Source of the DNA: Xenoacremonium recifei
Taxonomy: Eukaryota; Ascomycota; Sordariomycetes; Hypocreales; Nectriaceae
Direction: 5' to 3'
Assembly (NCBI GenBank): GCA_012184525.1
Contig: WOFQ01000002.1
Span: 1,488,001 to 1,552,000 of the forward strand
Length of the DNA: 64,000 bases
Below are positions 34,142-45,035 of the stretch, one piece after another. Below the pieces are notes generated by a model. The model made no database searches. It was not told the DNA's origin and saw only the letters and a program-made list of their open reading frames with translations. Each line of letters begins with the position of its first letter. The first letter of the stretch is position 1. Made by a program: the position numbers and the translations under genes.

Positions 34142-37100
34142 ATGTGGTCTCTTACTCTTTCTCCGCTAGCCTTTGGGCTTGCCTTTCTGGCGAGTCCCAT
34201 TGCAGGGCAGATCACCATTGAAGCTGAGAAACTGGTAGACTTCATTGGTTGCGACTCTTCTACCACTACTCCGGCTGCCATACGAGCTGCTTGGGACTCT
34301 GCCATGGACATAGCGTGGGTCTCCAGCGGCGCCATCAAATGGGATTGGCACTCTGCGGAAGACTATCTTGCAGGGCCGTCAAGAAGCTCTCCGTACCAAA
34401 GCTCCATCAAGAGTGAGTATCGCCCAAAAAGGGGACCTTCTTATACCCATGATACTGTTTTCAATTCATCATTAACACGCAAATAGCTGTCCTCAATGCA
34501 GCATACACCTACCATCGGTCATACTGGTGGAACCCCCCTAGTTGGACAGCTTGGGAGACTTCTATCCGTTGCGATGACTTCGATGGCACCTGCGCCAAGT
34601 ATGCCGGAAGAGCGGCTGCTTACACAGTCAATCCCGGAAAGCGACCTGGTGGTAAGCAAGAAGTGACAAAAGACACTATTGTCATCTGTCCTTCTGTGTT
34701 CAATGCCAAAAAGACTTGCAATCAAGCCATGGATGACTACATCACTAGGAAAGTGGACCTAAACATGCTGAACTTCCAATGCCAAGGTGAGTGAACTCAT
34801 TCTATACTTTCGTATCATAGAAGACTGCTCAATGAAGTCAAACTTCGTAATTGGTCAAAGCTAACAACCGGTATTCAGGATATGTGATTTTGCATGAATT
34901 GTTCCATCTGGACTCATTGTCAGACCGCGGCGGCCAAGGCCACATCGAGGATCTTGGTGTCCGCTACCAATCCGGTCTTGATCCCAAGGTCAGGAAGTAT
35001 CAAGCATATGGTCCGGTCCGGACGAAGGTGCTTGCTCTCTGGCCAAATGATGATGTCGGAAAATGGATCATCACAAATGGTATGGTGATCAGCACAGTGT
35101 TGGTTGGAAGAATCCGAGTTCTAACTTCTTAATAGCCGATAATTTGGCCCAGTACTCACTCGCATCTTGGATCGTTGCCAAGGCTAACACGTAAGTCACT
35201 GTGGGTGTCGACGTTTATGGAGATCATATGGTGACAGAGACCCAGATACCCTCATCTGCCAGACGCGGACGGTGTACCCGATACCACTTATAACCCCAGT
35301 TTCTTCAATACGACGGATGCTGCAGATGATCCGACCTTCACTGGCTATATAGAAGATGACCTGAACGAAGATGGGTTTGATACAACGGCGTATATTGGCC
35401 CGGATGTTCTCCTTGCAGACGATTCTGAGGAGTACCTCGATTGCAACAATAACGGCAATCTTGAGTGGGCCGTGAACCCTTTCGTTTCCCAAGACTTTGC
35501 GCAGGACTCCATCAATTCGTTCTGTGCCGGTATAAGTAGCAGCAGTAACACGGAGGTATTTTCAGTTCCAGATAGCGACAAGGTCCTTTTCTTGGGCGCC
35601 ATTTTGAAGGAGGACGACACGACTTGCACCTCGCTTAGCGTGTCAACAAGCACCTGCAACTCCATGTTGGGTCAACTCATCACCGGTTGCGATACAACAT
35701 CAACTACACAGAAATACGGCGGTGTTTATCACACGGAGTGTATTGCCTGGGTAGCAGCTGTCAATGGGAGTACGGGTGCTGTTTCAGACCCTGATGCCGA
35801 CTTCTCCTGTACGATGCTTGTGACGGCGGACGACATTACTTGCGCGTGTACCGATGGCCAGGTCTATCCCACAAACAACCAGAGCTGTGCCTACACCTCT
35901 TCACCTGCAGGAACAACGACGGGTGGAGGCGGCCAGCAGATCGGAATTGCTGCATACATCTCTCCAGCTGGTGATCCCGATGCATGGTCTCGCATGATCT
36001 CGTATTCTGTCGACAAGTTGACGGTTCTAATTGCCAACGTCCTCAACGGGCCCGACAACTCCGTGGACACTACCTGGCAAAAGGTCATTGAGGAAGCGTC
36101 CGCCGCTGGCAAGACAGTCATCGGATACGTGCGAACAGGATATCTAGGTCTCAGCGCGGACGGCTTCACCACCCGCCTTGGCTCTAGCGCTCTCGCAGAT
36201 TGGGTCTCCCAGATCGAGACGGATGTCGACCTTTGGTACTCGCTATACCCAGGCAACATCGGCGGCATCTTCTTCGACGAGGGCTGGAACCAGTGTGGCG
36301 ACGACAACCAGTATGCAGAGCTGTATCGACTCGTCACCGAAAATACGAAGCGCAAGTACCCGGGCGCACTCACGGTGCTGAACCCGGGAGCGACAATGCC
36401 GTCGTGCTTCGAGAACAGCGCTGACACACTACTGACGTTCGAGTCAAGCTACGATTCGTACGTGAACAGCTTTACAGCGAACGGCTGGACGCCCACCAAC
36501 ACGGCCAAGATCTGGCACATCGTTTACAACGTGCCGCAGGCTGATGTCAGTGCCGTAGCCGCTTTGGCATTGGAGCGAGGTGCCGGTATTCTCCAAATTA
36601 CAGACGACACGCTGCCCAACCCCTACGACACCCTTCCCGACGACGCCTACATGCAGGAGCTTCTAGATGCCGTAAGTGGTAGCACGCCAGGCATCTCAGA
36701 ACCGCAGCCATACCCGGGAGGCTCAGCAGCAACCACGCCCAGTGGCCTCAGCGTGACAGGCTCCGACTACAGCTCCGTGAGCCTCAGCTGGGACGCATCG
36801 GCAAACGCCATCTCATACAAGGTGTATGTCAACGGCAAATTCGCGCTCAACCTGGCATCCTACATGACGTCCGTGACGGTCGGAGATTTGGCCGTGGGCA
36901 CGTCAGGGTTCACGTTTGCAGTCAGCGCGGTTGGCGGCGATGGAAGCGAGTCCGGGCGATCCGGGACGGTGACGGCTAGCACGGAGAGTCCGCCGGTGGC
37001 TGGGCAGTACATCCTGAATGCGGCGGCGTCGACGTCTGCTGGTTCGACTACGTACACGGCCGATGTCATTGTGCCCTATGCCTACGTCCGGGTGTACATT

Positions 37101-37439
37101 ACTTACACGGTCGACGGGCTTTGCGATGGCCCAGCCTGGCCCATCAACTACGACTCTGGACACTATGTCTGCGCCGTGTACATGGTCGAATCTGGGATCC
37201 TGTATGCATACTCCGGCCCAGCATGGGACGGAACTGGTGATATTCCGTGGGAGTGGTCAGAGGTTGGTTCTGTTCCCGTGGTCCAGGACAAGTACTCGTA
37301 TAAGTGGACGGTGCCCATTGGGACATCTACGCTGGATACGAGCTATTTTGTTATCCAGACCCAAGGCTATGCGCCGCTGCTCAATTACTTGCATCCGTGC
37401 CCGTTGTTTGCCACGAGCGATACTTATTGCTCGAATTAG
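34142..37439 (+). CDS. Secreted metallopeptidase fused to Spherulin-4 (GH135-like) and fibronectin III domains
   Basis: Five exons (34142-34412, 34487-34786, 34879-35079, 35136-35190, 35246-37439) give about 1006 residues. A signal peptide begins at MWSLTLSPLAFGLAFL. The first part is a metallopeptidase-like domain with the zinc motif HELFH near residues 196-200, followed by HIEDLGVRY. The long last exon then runs without interruption through a Cys-rich linker and a TTTGGGGQ hinge into a Spherulin-4 domain (about residues 505-750). That domain has AAYISPAGDPDAW, VIGYVRTGYLG, the acidic pair in GGIFFDEGW and the Glu in TFESSYDSY, matching the conserved cleft acids of GH135 (Sph3 type). A fibronectin III domain (about 772-857) and a C-terminal beta-rich domain follow. 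GH135 enzymes cut galactosaminogalactan; the peptidase partner is unusual. An alternative acceptor at 35240 would add two residues. Confidence 0.82.
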
Positions 37440-37980
37440 GCGCAGGCTATACCAGTGGGTTAGGGGTTTATTCTTGAAACGGTCAATTGGAAGTCACTTA
37501 TGACAGATTACAAGGCTCTAGACGCCTGCTCCGTTACCTGCCGCGTAATTGGAGTTTGGAAATAAAAACTTTCTTGATCAATCATTCCCTGGAGTTGTGG
37601 CTTGTGACGCAAGGTGCTAGCTGTGTTGATTTATTGATGTAACCTGCCAAGGATGTTCCGCTTGTGGGAATGTCAACATTTAAAACAGCGTTTTCATTGG
37701 CAGCGAGCCCGAAAAAGTCTTCACCGTTGCCCAAGTCTGGAACTTTTAGCATCAGTGTAGTTTAAAGGCGCCTCGGCAATTACAGGGGGTCTATGGGTCT
37801 AAAAGCCGCTTGCTTCTGATATAGATAATAAGTAGTTCTTATTCTTCTACTCCAGCTTTAAGTACAGGTGCAACCGCAAAGATAACAATAGAATAGCCTG
37901 AGTTGTTCAGGTCAGCATCTATGGGTGATGAATATGCCTTACAAAGAAGAACTTACGCATGTCATGATCTCATAATCAGG
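37440..37980. other. Convergent 3' intergenic region
   Basis: This 541-bp AT-rich region lies between converging genes. Nothing else was recognised. Confidence 0.4.
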
Positions 37981-39005
37981 TCAGTAGTAGTGGTAGACGT
38001 TATTTGAAGTCAGGGCCACCGCCGCCCGACCCGCCATTCCTTGTATCCGGGCCTTAGCCAACTGGGCGTTGATCTTCTCCGCGCTCGCCTTCTGACACCG
38101 TGCCGAAGCCTCGTCGACCCGGCGCGTCAATTCAGGTGGGCATGTGGGAGGCAGAACGTGGCGTGGAACAGGGCCCTTCTCAGGCCAAACGCCATAGTAA
38201 CGCAGTGCAGCGTTTATATCACCCAAGTGATCATCGGGGTCGCTCGCGAACTCGACAGCCATGTAATCAGTGAAGCCCGCCAGTGTCAGGAGCGGCATTC
38301 CGCCGTAAGGCATTTGTCTGTTTGCTGGGTTTCGGACCACCTTCTTGTGGTCGAATTGGAAGCCCTCAAGGGTCCATAGGAATTCTGCGTCTGCTACATC
38401 CTCGGCCGCGTAGAACCCTTGAGGCTTACAGCAGCGTTTCCCTACATCGTCATGTCAGCTTCTTGTAGTACCAACAACCCTACAGACATACAGATATTAT
38501 GTTCTGGCTGGTACTGGCACACCTCCAGCCAGCTAGCGAAGGCTTCTGGAGTAATGGAACCAGTATTTTGAGGATCAAGCCTCGAGAAGAATTCCCTCAT
38601 CATGGCTTCAAAAATGGGCGTCGGTTTCCCGTTCGTATAAAACAGATGCTCGTTCCAACCAGAGGGCTGGGCCGGCGGCTGTGGCTGTGGCTGTGGTTGT
38701 GGGAGATACTGAGGCGGGTGTTGAGGAGCCGACATCGGCTGCTGTTGATAAGGAGCATATTGAGACTGCCACTGTTGAGGTTGAGGGGGAAGGTGCTGTG
38801 AAGGAGGAGGGTAATATTGCTGCTGAGAAGGGTGAGGGTGGTATTGCTGTTGCTGTGGAGGGGCGTGATATTGCTGCTGCTGTGGGGGAGGGGGGTAATA
38901 TTGCTGCTGCAGTTGCGAAGGATGAGGGTAATATTGTCGCTGCTGCTGCTGCGGTGGCAGTTCATAGCCTGGAGGCCGAGGAGGAATAGGCGGCGCGTTA
39001 TCCAT
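37981..39005 (-). CDS. Q/P/Y-rich protein with an EF-hand-like segment
   Basis: Two exons, 39005-38492 and 38441-37981, give 324 residues. The N-terminal 115 residues are low complexity, built of Q, P and Y (PPQQQQRQYYPHPSQLQQQ). A compact segment follows: FFSRLDPQNTGSITPEAFAS reads as one EF-hand-like loop (D-P-Q-N-T-G-S-I). The intron splits a Trp codon and joins to KRCCKPQGFYAAEDVADAEF. The C-terminal part (GGMPLLTLAGFTDYMAVEF) looks globular and is helical at the end. Proteins with this WKRCCKPQGFY pattern occur in filamentous fungi as hypotheticals. The function is unknown; the tail could act as a prion-like or scaffold region. Confidence 0.78.
38660..38975 (-). repeat. CAG/CAA and CCN codon repeats (Q/P-rich)
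   Basis: This is a low-complexity stretch inside the previous gene, where glutamine and proline codons alternate, including a TGTGGC repeat at about 38677-38700. It is likely length-polymorphic. Confidence 0.75.
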
Positions 39006-39545
39006 TCTACAGATACAAGCCCCTTGCTGACATATAGTGGAGGTACGTATGAGATCTAGAAAGTTGTCTGACTAGGGATTGCCAAGGATCGGGGCATGCT
39101 ACTTTATATCGATCGAAAGTCCTGATAAGGCTCTGCATACCCCTCTTCCATGGGCGGAATTTGCAGCGGAACACGAGAGTAAATCTGCCTAGCTGGCGTG
39201 CAGGATCCGCGACGGCTAGCCAGATCGGTCCTGTTATGGTTGTTCAGCCGCAAAGCACGAAGGAATTGGGCAGCAGTCCGGATAAGTAGAGTGTCCTGAG
39301 CAATTGTCCACTGGCTAGTAGTTTAGTTCCCCTCCACTAACGGGGCTCCCCGGGTCGCCTACGGAGGTACTGCGGAGGTTTCTAGCAGGGGATTTAAAAC
39401 CACCTCGCCTCCGCCCTCTCCTCCAGCTCTTATCTCAGTCCAACTCACTACCTAACATTCTACAGCACTCCTACAACGCTACCATCACCTCCCGAACCGG
39501 AGACACACTTATCACTCAGCGGTTAGATCACCGGTGTGACTTACA
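39006..39545. promoter_or_regulatory. Divergent promoter, Q/P-rich gene and MFS transporter
   Basis: This is a 540-bp region read outward on both sides. CT-rich sequence precedes the transporter start. No paired CGG-N10-CCG site was seen. Confidence 0.45.
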
Positions 39546-41046
39546 ATGGAGAATCGAGCTGATCTTGAGCAGGCACGTCACAGCAGCACCGATGCCGCGT
39601 CCACTCACACGAGGCATGGCCTCCAGACCACCCGCGCCTGGCTGACGGTGGTCGGGTCTGTCATGGTGTACTTTGTGTCGTTCGGATTCATGAACAGCTT
39701 TGGCTATTTCCAGGAATTTTATCAGGAGCAATTCCTCCCCCAGTCGTCGTCGTCCGTCATTGCTCTCATCGGGACGCTCCAAGTTGGTCTGCTGTACATT
39801 ACTGGGCCAGTTGTCGGAGTGCTCTTTGATGCATATGGCGTCAAGGTATGTCATCCCAGTCGAAACTCTTATTTTTTATGGACTGCTGATGTCTTCAAGT
39901 GGCTATATCTCGTCGGTGGCTCCGGCGCTGCCCTGTCATGCCTGGGTCTCTCCTTTTCCCAGCCAGGACACCTCTGGCAGCCTTTCCTCAGTCAAGTAAC
40001 CCTTCACCACTCCTCATTCATTATTACTTGCCCCGTCTAATGTTTTAACAGGGCATTCTCTTCGGTCTGACTGTCGCCTTCGGCGCCCAAGTCGCCATCT
40101 CCGTTGCCGGCCAAAACTTCCCGCACCGCCGCGCTCTCGCCATGGGCATCGTCGCGGGCGGCAGCAGCGCAGGCGGTGTATGCTTTCCCATCCTATTCTC
40201 GCACCTTGTGCCGCGCATCGGCTTCGCTTGGGCAGTGCGTGTCGCGGCGCTGATCTTCTTGTGCTGCTACGCCATGGCGATATGTCTCTCCCGTGAGAGC
40301 GTCCCGCGCAAGCCGCTCAAGTCGAAGGTGAAACTTCTTGACTTTGCGGGTTTTCGAGATGCGAGGTATTGCACGCTTGCGATTGCAAATCTCGTTGGAA
40401 ACTTTGGGCTTTATGCTCCCTACTATTATTTAGGTATGTCCCTCGAAGAACTGCCATTTGCTACTTGAAGCTAATCATCGTATAGAGTCGTATTTACGAC
40501 TACACCACCCGGACGCCCGCATCGGCATCTACCTGTTATCGATTCTTAACGCATCCAGCTTCTTCGGCAGAATTAGGTACGTTTATTAATTCCTGTTGAC
40601 TAGGGTTCGAATGATGCTAACGTTTCGTCTTTAGTGGCGGCTTCATTTCTGACAAGATCGGTGGACTGAATCTCCTTTATCCCACGACAATCATCAACGG
40701 AGTTCTTTGTCTCACGCTCTGGATGCTTGCGACAGACGTGACGCCGATCATTATCTTTGCCTGTCTCTATGGATTCCTCTCGGGTATCTTCATCAGCGTT
40801 ACCTCATCTGTCGTCGCTCGAATCTCCCCTGAAGAAAATCTCGGCGGACGACTAGGCGCCTTCTCGAGTCTTTGCGCTATCGGTGTTTTCACTGGCACGC
40901 CTATTGCGGGAGCGTTCCTTCGCCATGGGACAGAGCAGGATTACAGGCATCTGATTGCCTATACTGGCACGAGCATGACGGTGGCTGGTGTGTTGATGTT
41001 TGTGGCGCGATTGCTGTGCGACCGCAGCTTGCGCACGAAATGGTAG
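39546..41046 (+). CDS. MFS transporter, monocarboxylate-porter (MCT) type
   Basis: Five exons, 39546-39845, 39900-39995, 40052-40433, 40486-40576 and 40635-41046, give 426 residues. Twelve membrane segments can be traced. Family marks are the N-terminal RAWLTVVGSVMVYFVSFGFM, GSFGY-like SFGYFQEFYQ, and the central AMGIVAGGSSAGGVCFPI after segment four, with FGRISGGFISDKIGG as the second conserved loop. This is the pattern of fungal MCT-like porters (Mch/riboflavin-transporter relatives), which move monocarboxylates or related acids across the plasma membrane. The substrate is unknown. No enzyme gene adjoins it. Confidence 0.88.
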
Positions 41047-41925
41047 AAGTCTGCAAGAGACGCTCATGGTCATTGGGAGTGAGGGCATTAAAAGGTTCTG
41101 GGGGAAAGTTGCATTGGATTGAGGGATCAATGGGTATCACATCATTCGACGAACTAGATGGAACCCGAATTCATGACTTGTACCAACATTTACGGTATTT
41201 GGGGGAAAGGGTTCTAAGTGGAAGATCAAATGAACACGCGGGGTAAATATCAGATGCTGGGTTTATAGATTAGAAAGTATCATCATGGGGGAAGTCTCGC
41301 AAAGGTGACTCATCATAAGCGGTCCTTTCACGATGCTCCCATTAGACGTGCAACGTGGCAAGAGGATAACGTACACAAATCAGAAGAGCATAATTTCATA
41401 GCTCATTTCTAAATGTTCCCGACATCAAATAGGTACTATACAATCATCGCGCGCACACTGGGTGCACCTTTCCGCCCGCCGATGTCGCAGACGTGAGTTG
41501 AATCGTGCTCCTCTAAATCAACCATAACAAAAAACCATCGCTGATGTTGAAACTCTATGCAAGACCCGACCGTGATCACCAAATCAAATGTATCCACCCA
41601 AATTGTCTTTGTTTTCTCTCAATATGATTCATGTTGAATAGTAGCCATAGCTTCGGCAGTTGAATGCGGGTGATATGGCTAGCTCGAGCTGGTCCTCATG
41701 CTCGTGCATTCATGAGGTGAATAATGGTGAATAATGGTGTTTTCTATACTTTGTGCCGGTATATATAATGTTGCTCCATGTTAAAAGAGCTGGAGACTTG
41801 ACTCGAGGGCCGGTTCCCCCTGAGTCATGGGTTGAATTTTGGAGATAGTTGTGGAAAAAGGAAAACGAGAACAAACGCCATCTGAGGCACGTCCTGTCCA
41901 AGTCAAACGTGTAGAGACAGAAGGC
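41047..41925. other. Convergent intergenic region
   Basis: This 879-bp region lies between the transporter and GTP cyclohydrolase, which converge. It contains a short tandem repeat of the 10-mer GGTGAATAAT at 41716-41739 (about 2.4 copies). No gene is supported. Confidence 0.45.
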
Positions 41926-42855
41926 CTAGCTCAGGTTGGCACCAACCAAGCTGAGAAACTCATTGCGAGTCTTCTCCCGGCTCTCAAAGCAGCCCAGCAC
42001 GCAGCTCGTCACCGTCGAGCTGCCCACCTTCTGAACGCCGCGCATTACCATGCACAGGTGCTTCGACTCCATGATGACAGCCACGCCTTGAGGCTGTAGC
42101 ACCTCGAAGATGGCATTGGCGACCTCGCGGGTCAGTCGCTCCTGGATCTGTAGGCGGCGCGCGAACATCTCGGCGATGCGCGGCAGCTTCGAGATGCCAA
42201 TCACGGCGTTGTTGGGGATGTACCCGATGTGCATCTTGCCCGTGAACGGCACCAGGTGGTGCTCGCACACGCTGCCAATGTCGATGTCCTTGACAATGAC
42301 CATCTCGTTGTGGCCCTCCTGGAAGATGGCGCCGTTGACGATGTCGCGCACGTTCTGCTGGTAGCCGGCAGTGAAGTCCAGCATGGCCTTCGCATACCGC
42401 ATTGGCGTCGCCAGCAGGCCCTCGCGATCCGGGTCCTCGCCCACACATTCCAGCAGCGTGCGCACGGCGCCCTGCATGGCCTCGAGCCGCGCAACCCTGC
42501 GCTCCTCCGTCTCCTCCAGGCGCGCGCGGGTGCCTATGCTCGGCCGCGAGAGTCCGTCGAAGTCGATGACGGGGCTGTTGGAGCGCGTCGATGAGGACGT
42601 CGAGCCGGATTCCTTGTGCTTGCGCTTCTTATGGCCATGGCGGTGCTTCTTGTGGCGCTTTCGCTCGCTCTCGGGGGACGGCTCGTCTCGGAGGTCGCGG
42701 CCGGGCTTGCTCAGGCTGGAGCGCCGCACCATGTTGGTGTTGAGTCCGTTCGGCAGCTCATCGTGATGTCTGCGCTTCTTGCTCTTGTGTCTCTTCTCGC
42801 CGTTGACAGCAGGTGAGCTGGGCGTGCTGCGGAGTTCGTCGTCCGAGGGCGCCAT
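41926..42855 (-). CDS. FOL2: GTP cyclohydrolase I
   Basis: This converts GTP to 7,8-dihydroneopterin triphosphate, the first step of folate and pterin synthesis. It is a single exon of 309 residues from the ATG at 42855. An in-frame ATG at 43092 would add 79 residues, but that extra stretch lacks conserved features and looks like 5' UTR. The catalytic core is clear: CEHHLVPFTGKMHIGYIP with zinc ligands Cys and His, then ISKLPRIAEMFARRLQIQER, and MVMRGVQKVGSSTVTSC near the end. The core is preceded by a Lys/Arg/His-rich segment (RKRHKKHRHGHKKRKHKE) that could be a nuclear-localisation or charged regulatory region. N-terminal extensions are usual in fungal enzymes. Confidence 0.94.
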   Translation of the reverse strand: MAPSDDELRSTPSSPAVNGEKRHKSKKRRHHDELPNGLNTNMVRRSSLSKPGRDLRDEPSPESERKRHKKHRHGHKKRKHKESGSTSSSTRSNSPVIDFDGLSRPSIGTRARLEETEERRVARLEAMQGAVRTLLECVGEDPDREGLLATPMRYAKAMLDFTAGYQQNVRDIVNGAIFQEGHNEMVIVKDIDIGSVCEHHLVPFTGKMHIGYIPNNAVIGISKLPRIAEMFARRLQIQERLTREVANAIFEVLQPQGVAVIMESKHLCMVMRGVQKVGSSTVTSCVLGCFESREKTRNEFLSLVGANLS

Positions 42856-43813
42856 CTCGAGGTCTGGCGGGCGAAGTCGTAGATGCTCGGGTTGGGTGCA
42901 ATTGCCAGGATATCCCAGTTCCAAAGCCAGATTCCTCCTCCTTCTCAGCTGGCAATGAGCCCAGCGCTTCGCATTGACTAGCTTGCGGCGTTCAATTGAG
43001 TGAAAAGCCCGGATCAAACGAGAAGTGGGATGGATGGATGAAGGATCTCCAAGTGGACTCGAGACCCTGTCGATAAGGTAATTAAGAGTCATGGGGCCTT
43101 GGAGGGGAAATTTTTCTTCGCCTGCAAACCCGGCCCGATAGAGCTTCCGGCGCCTGCTTTTACCCCTCCAGTGCTAGCAGAATGACGTCTGACTCGCCAA
43201 CAGTTCCATTCGATTTTACTGAATCAACGCAGATGAATCAGTCAATGGCTTTCGAAAATGCAATATAATGGCATTGTTCTTTAGGGCTTCTTCAGGGTAT
43301 CATCAAGTTCTTTGAATAGGTTTTTGTTTAATTTTGTTCTTTTTTTGGTTCGACCTGGATCTACAGTCCCGTGTTAACTATAACCAAACTAAGACGCTAG
43401 AAGCCGCCGCCAGCCGCAGTTCTGTAGGGTAGAGATTTTCCCATCTGTCAAAGTCAATTGCAGCATGAGGTTCAAAACGTTGAAACAGGGGATCTGGCAA
43501 AAGCCAATATCGAGCATTGGCATAGGCTAAAATTTAATCTGCAAATAGCCATTCTGTTTCAAAAAGACTTCGTTTCCGAAAAAGGCAATCCACGCATGAA
43601 AGATTCCATGTATCACGCGCAATGAGATAGAACATGATGGCGGCGGAACAATTCACCCAAAAAAGAGAGTAAAGTCATTTCCTCGCCACTGGGTTTCCGA
43701 GCTACAACTCGATCCAGATGCTATCTTGTTATTATGAAATATGGGTGCATCGTATTCAGATATTCCTTCGAACGTCCATGATATGAAGTTGTATACATTC
43801 TTGTCAGTGGCAC
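42856..43813. other. Intergenic region left of the cluster
   Basis: This 958-bp region is the 5' flank of GTP cyclohydrolase I and 3' flank of the phosphonopyruvate-hydrolase-like gene. It becomes AT-rich from about 43240. No gene is seen. It marks the boundary between housekeeping sequence and the putative catabolic cluster. Confidence 0.5.
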
Positions 43814-44815
43814 TTATCGTAAAAAAGCCTTTTCGATGGCCCGCATCGAGCCATCTCCTTGGAGCTCGAAAATTTCCTTCACTGATGCTATTTCCTTTTC
43901 CACGCCCCCAATTCCCTGTTCTTTCAGAATACGACTAAAAATTCGCCGCATGGCAGCAACAGAAGCCCTGATGGCATGGTTGCCGCAAATTACGAGGCCA
44001 ACTTTCTGAAGAGCCGCGATCTCGGAAAAGGGAACATTTGGATAACTCGTCGGAACAATAACAAGTGGCACGCGACCTTCCCAGGCGTTGCAGAACGAGA
44101 TTATCTCGTCGGGAGTCTTTTGCTTGCTGTGGATAAGAACAGCGTCTGCACCAGCCTCTTCGTACGCCTGGGCCCTCTTCAACGCTTCCTCTTGGCCAAG
44201 GCCAGCAATGAGAGATTCGGTTCGGGCAATTACGAGCAGTGAGCTCGCTGCCTTTGCCGCAGCAATCTTTCCCTGAAACTCTTTGACAGATACAAGTGGA
44301 TGACGGCCCTCAGATCGCAAGCTGCTGTCCTTTGGGAACAGCTTATCTTCAATCACGACTGCTGATGCGCCAGCGGCCTCGAACCGCGGTACAATGTAGG
44401 CGATATTAACGGCGTTGCCAAAACCCGTGTCGAGATCGACGATGAGGGGAAGATCTTGAACTTCGGCCATAGCGCGCGTTGCCTCCAAAATTGTGCTCAT
44501 GGGAAGAATGCTTGCATCAGGTACAGCGTAAGAAGCCGAAAGCTCGAAGCCACTGACCCATACTGCGCTGAAGCCGGCCTCGTCTGCGAGTTTGGCAACG
44601 AGAGCATTGTGGGCGGCCATGGCGATAGCGGGCTTGGCGACATTAAGCCGAGAACGGAGAAGTTCTACATGAGAGCTTGGAGTTGGCGCCATGGTTGTTT
44701 TCCGGGATTTGGAGTTACAAAATGATCTTATCGTGTTTACACTGACTTGTATTCTGGAACGGGGGAACAAAGCCTGACGTAGAATCGCCTTGAAGCAATG
44801 CATAAGAGAACGCAT
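43814..44815 (-). CDS. Phosphonopyruvate hydrolase-like enzyme (PEP mutase/isocitrate lyase superfamily)
   Basis: This single-exon gene encodes 333 residues from 44815, or 292 from the in-frame ATG at 44692. The extra 41 residues are basic and Ser-rich and could be a mitochondrial presequence. The fold is the PEP mutase/isocitrate lyase barrel. AMAAHNALVAKLADEAGF and SGFELSASYAVPDA correspond to the bacterial phosphonopyruvate hydrolase group (palA type). The metal and substrate residues are in LIVDLDTGFGNAVN and IEDKLFPKDSSLR. PEP mutases carry Asn before the final Ser of this loop (EDKxFPKxNS). Phosphonopyruvate hydrolase carries Thr there, and here it is Ser, another hydroxyl residue. YEEAGADAVLIHSKQKTPDE and the tail IFELQGDGSMRAIEKAFLR also fit the hydrolase. 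The reaction would be phosphonopyruvate plus water to pyruvate and phosphate. A related C-C lyase or oxaloacetate hydrolase remains possible. Confidence 0.85.
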   Translation of the reverse strand: MRSLMHCFKAILRQALFPRSRIQVSVNTIRSFCNSKSRKTTMAPTPSSHVELLRSRLNVAKPAIAMAAHNALVAKLADEAGFSAVWVSGFELSASYAVPDASILPMSTILEATRAMAEVQDLPLIVDLDTGFGNAVNIAYIVPRFEAAGASAVVIEDKLFPKDSSLRSEGRHPLVSVKEFQGKIAAAKAASSLLVIARTESLIAGLGQEEALKRAQAYEEAGADAVLIHSKQKTPDEIISFCNAWEGRVPLVIVPTSYPNVPFSEIAALQKVGLVICGNHAIRASVAAMRRIFSRILKEQGIGGVEKEIASVKEIFELQGDGSMRAIEKAFLR

Positions 44816-44914
44816 TTATGTAGTTCTAGCGACTTGATGGATCACGAAGAATTGTGAGCTTGTGCAAGAACATACGAAGTATGATGATCATGGATCAAAA
44901 GCTCTGGAGACACG

Positions 44915-44930
44915 CGGATAGCCGACGCCG
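44915..44930. promoter_or_regulatory. CGG-N10-CCG site 1, hydrolase promoter
   Basis: CGGATAGCCGACGCCG lies about 100 bp upstream of the longer hydrolase start. It matches an inverted repeat for a Zn2Cys6 dimer and closely resembles the permease-side site at 51057. Confidence 0.65.
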
Positions 44931-44933
44931 AGA

Positions 44934-44949
44934 CGGCATGATGTTACCG
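44934..44949. promoter_or_regulatory. CGG-N10-CCG site 2, hydrolase promoter
   Basis: CGGCATGATGTTACCG lies 19 bp from the previous site, giving a tandem pair about two helical turns apart. Confidence 0.6.
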
Positions 44950-45035
44950 AGGACTATGGAGTCCCGGAGAGCTTCAAGCTCCAAGTCCCAATCCACATCG
45001 AATAAAACAGGCAAGTGATTTACGTTGTTTGGGAT

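Noticed and set aside
42856..43092. 79-residue N-terminal extension of GTP cyclohydrolase I from an upstream ATG
   Set aside because: The stretch lacks conserved features and the ATG at 42855 fits the family; treated as 5' UTR.
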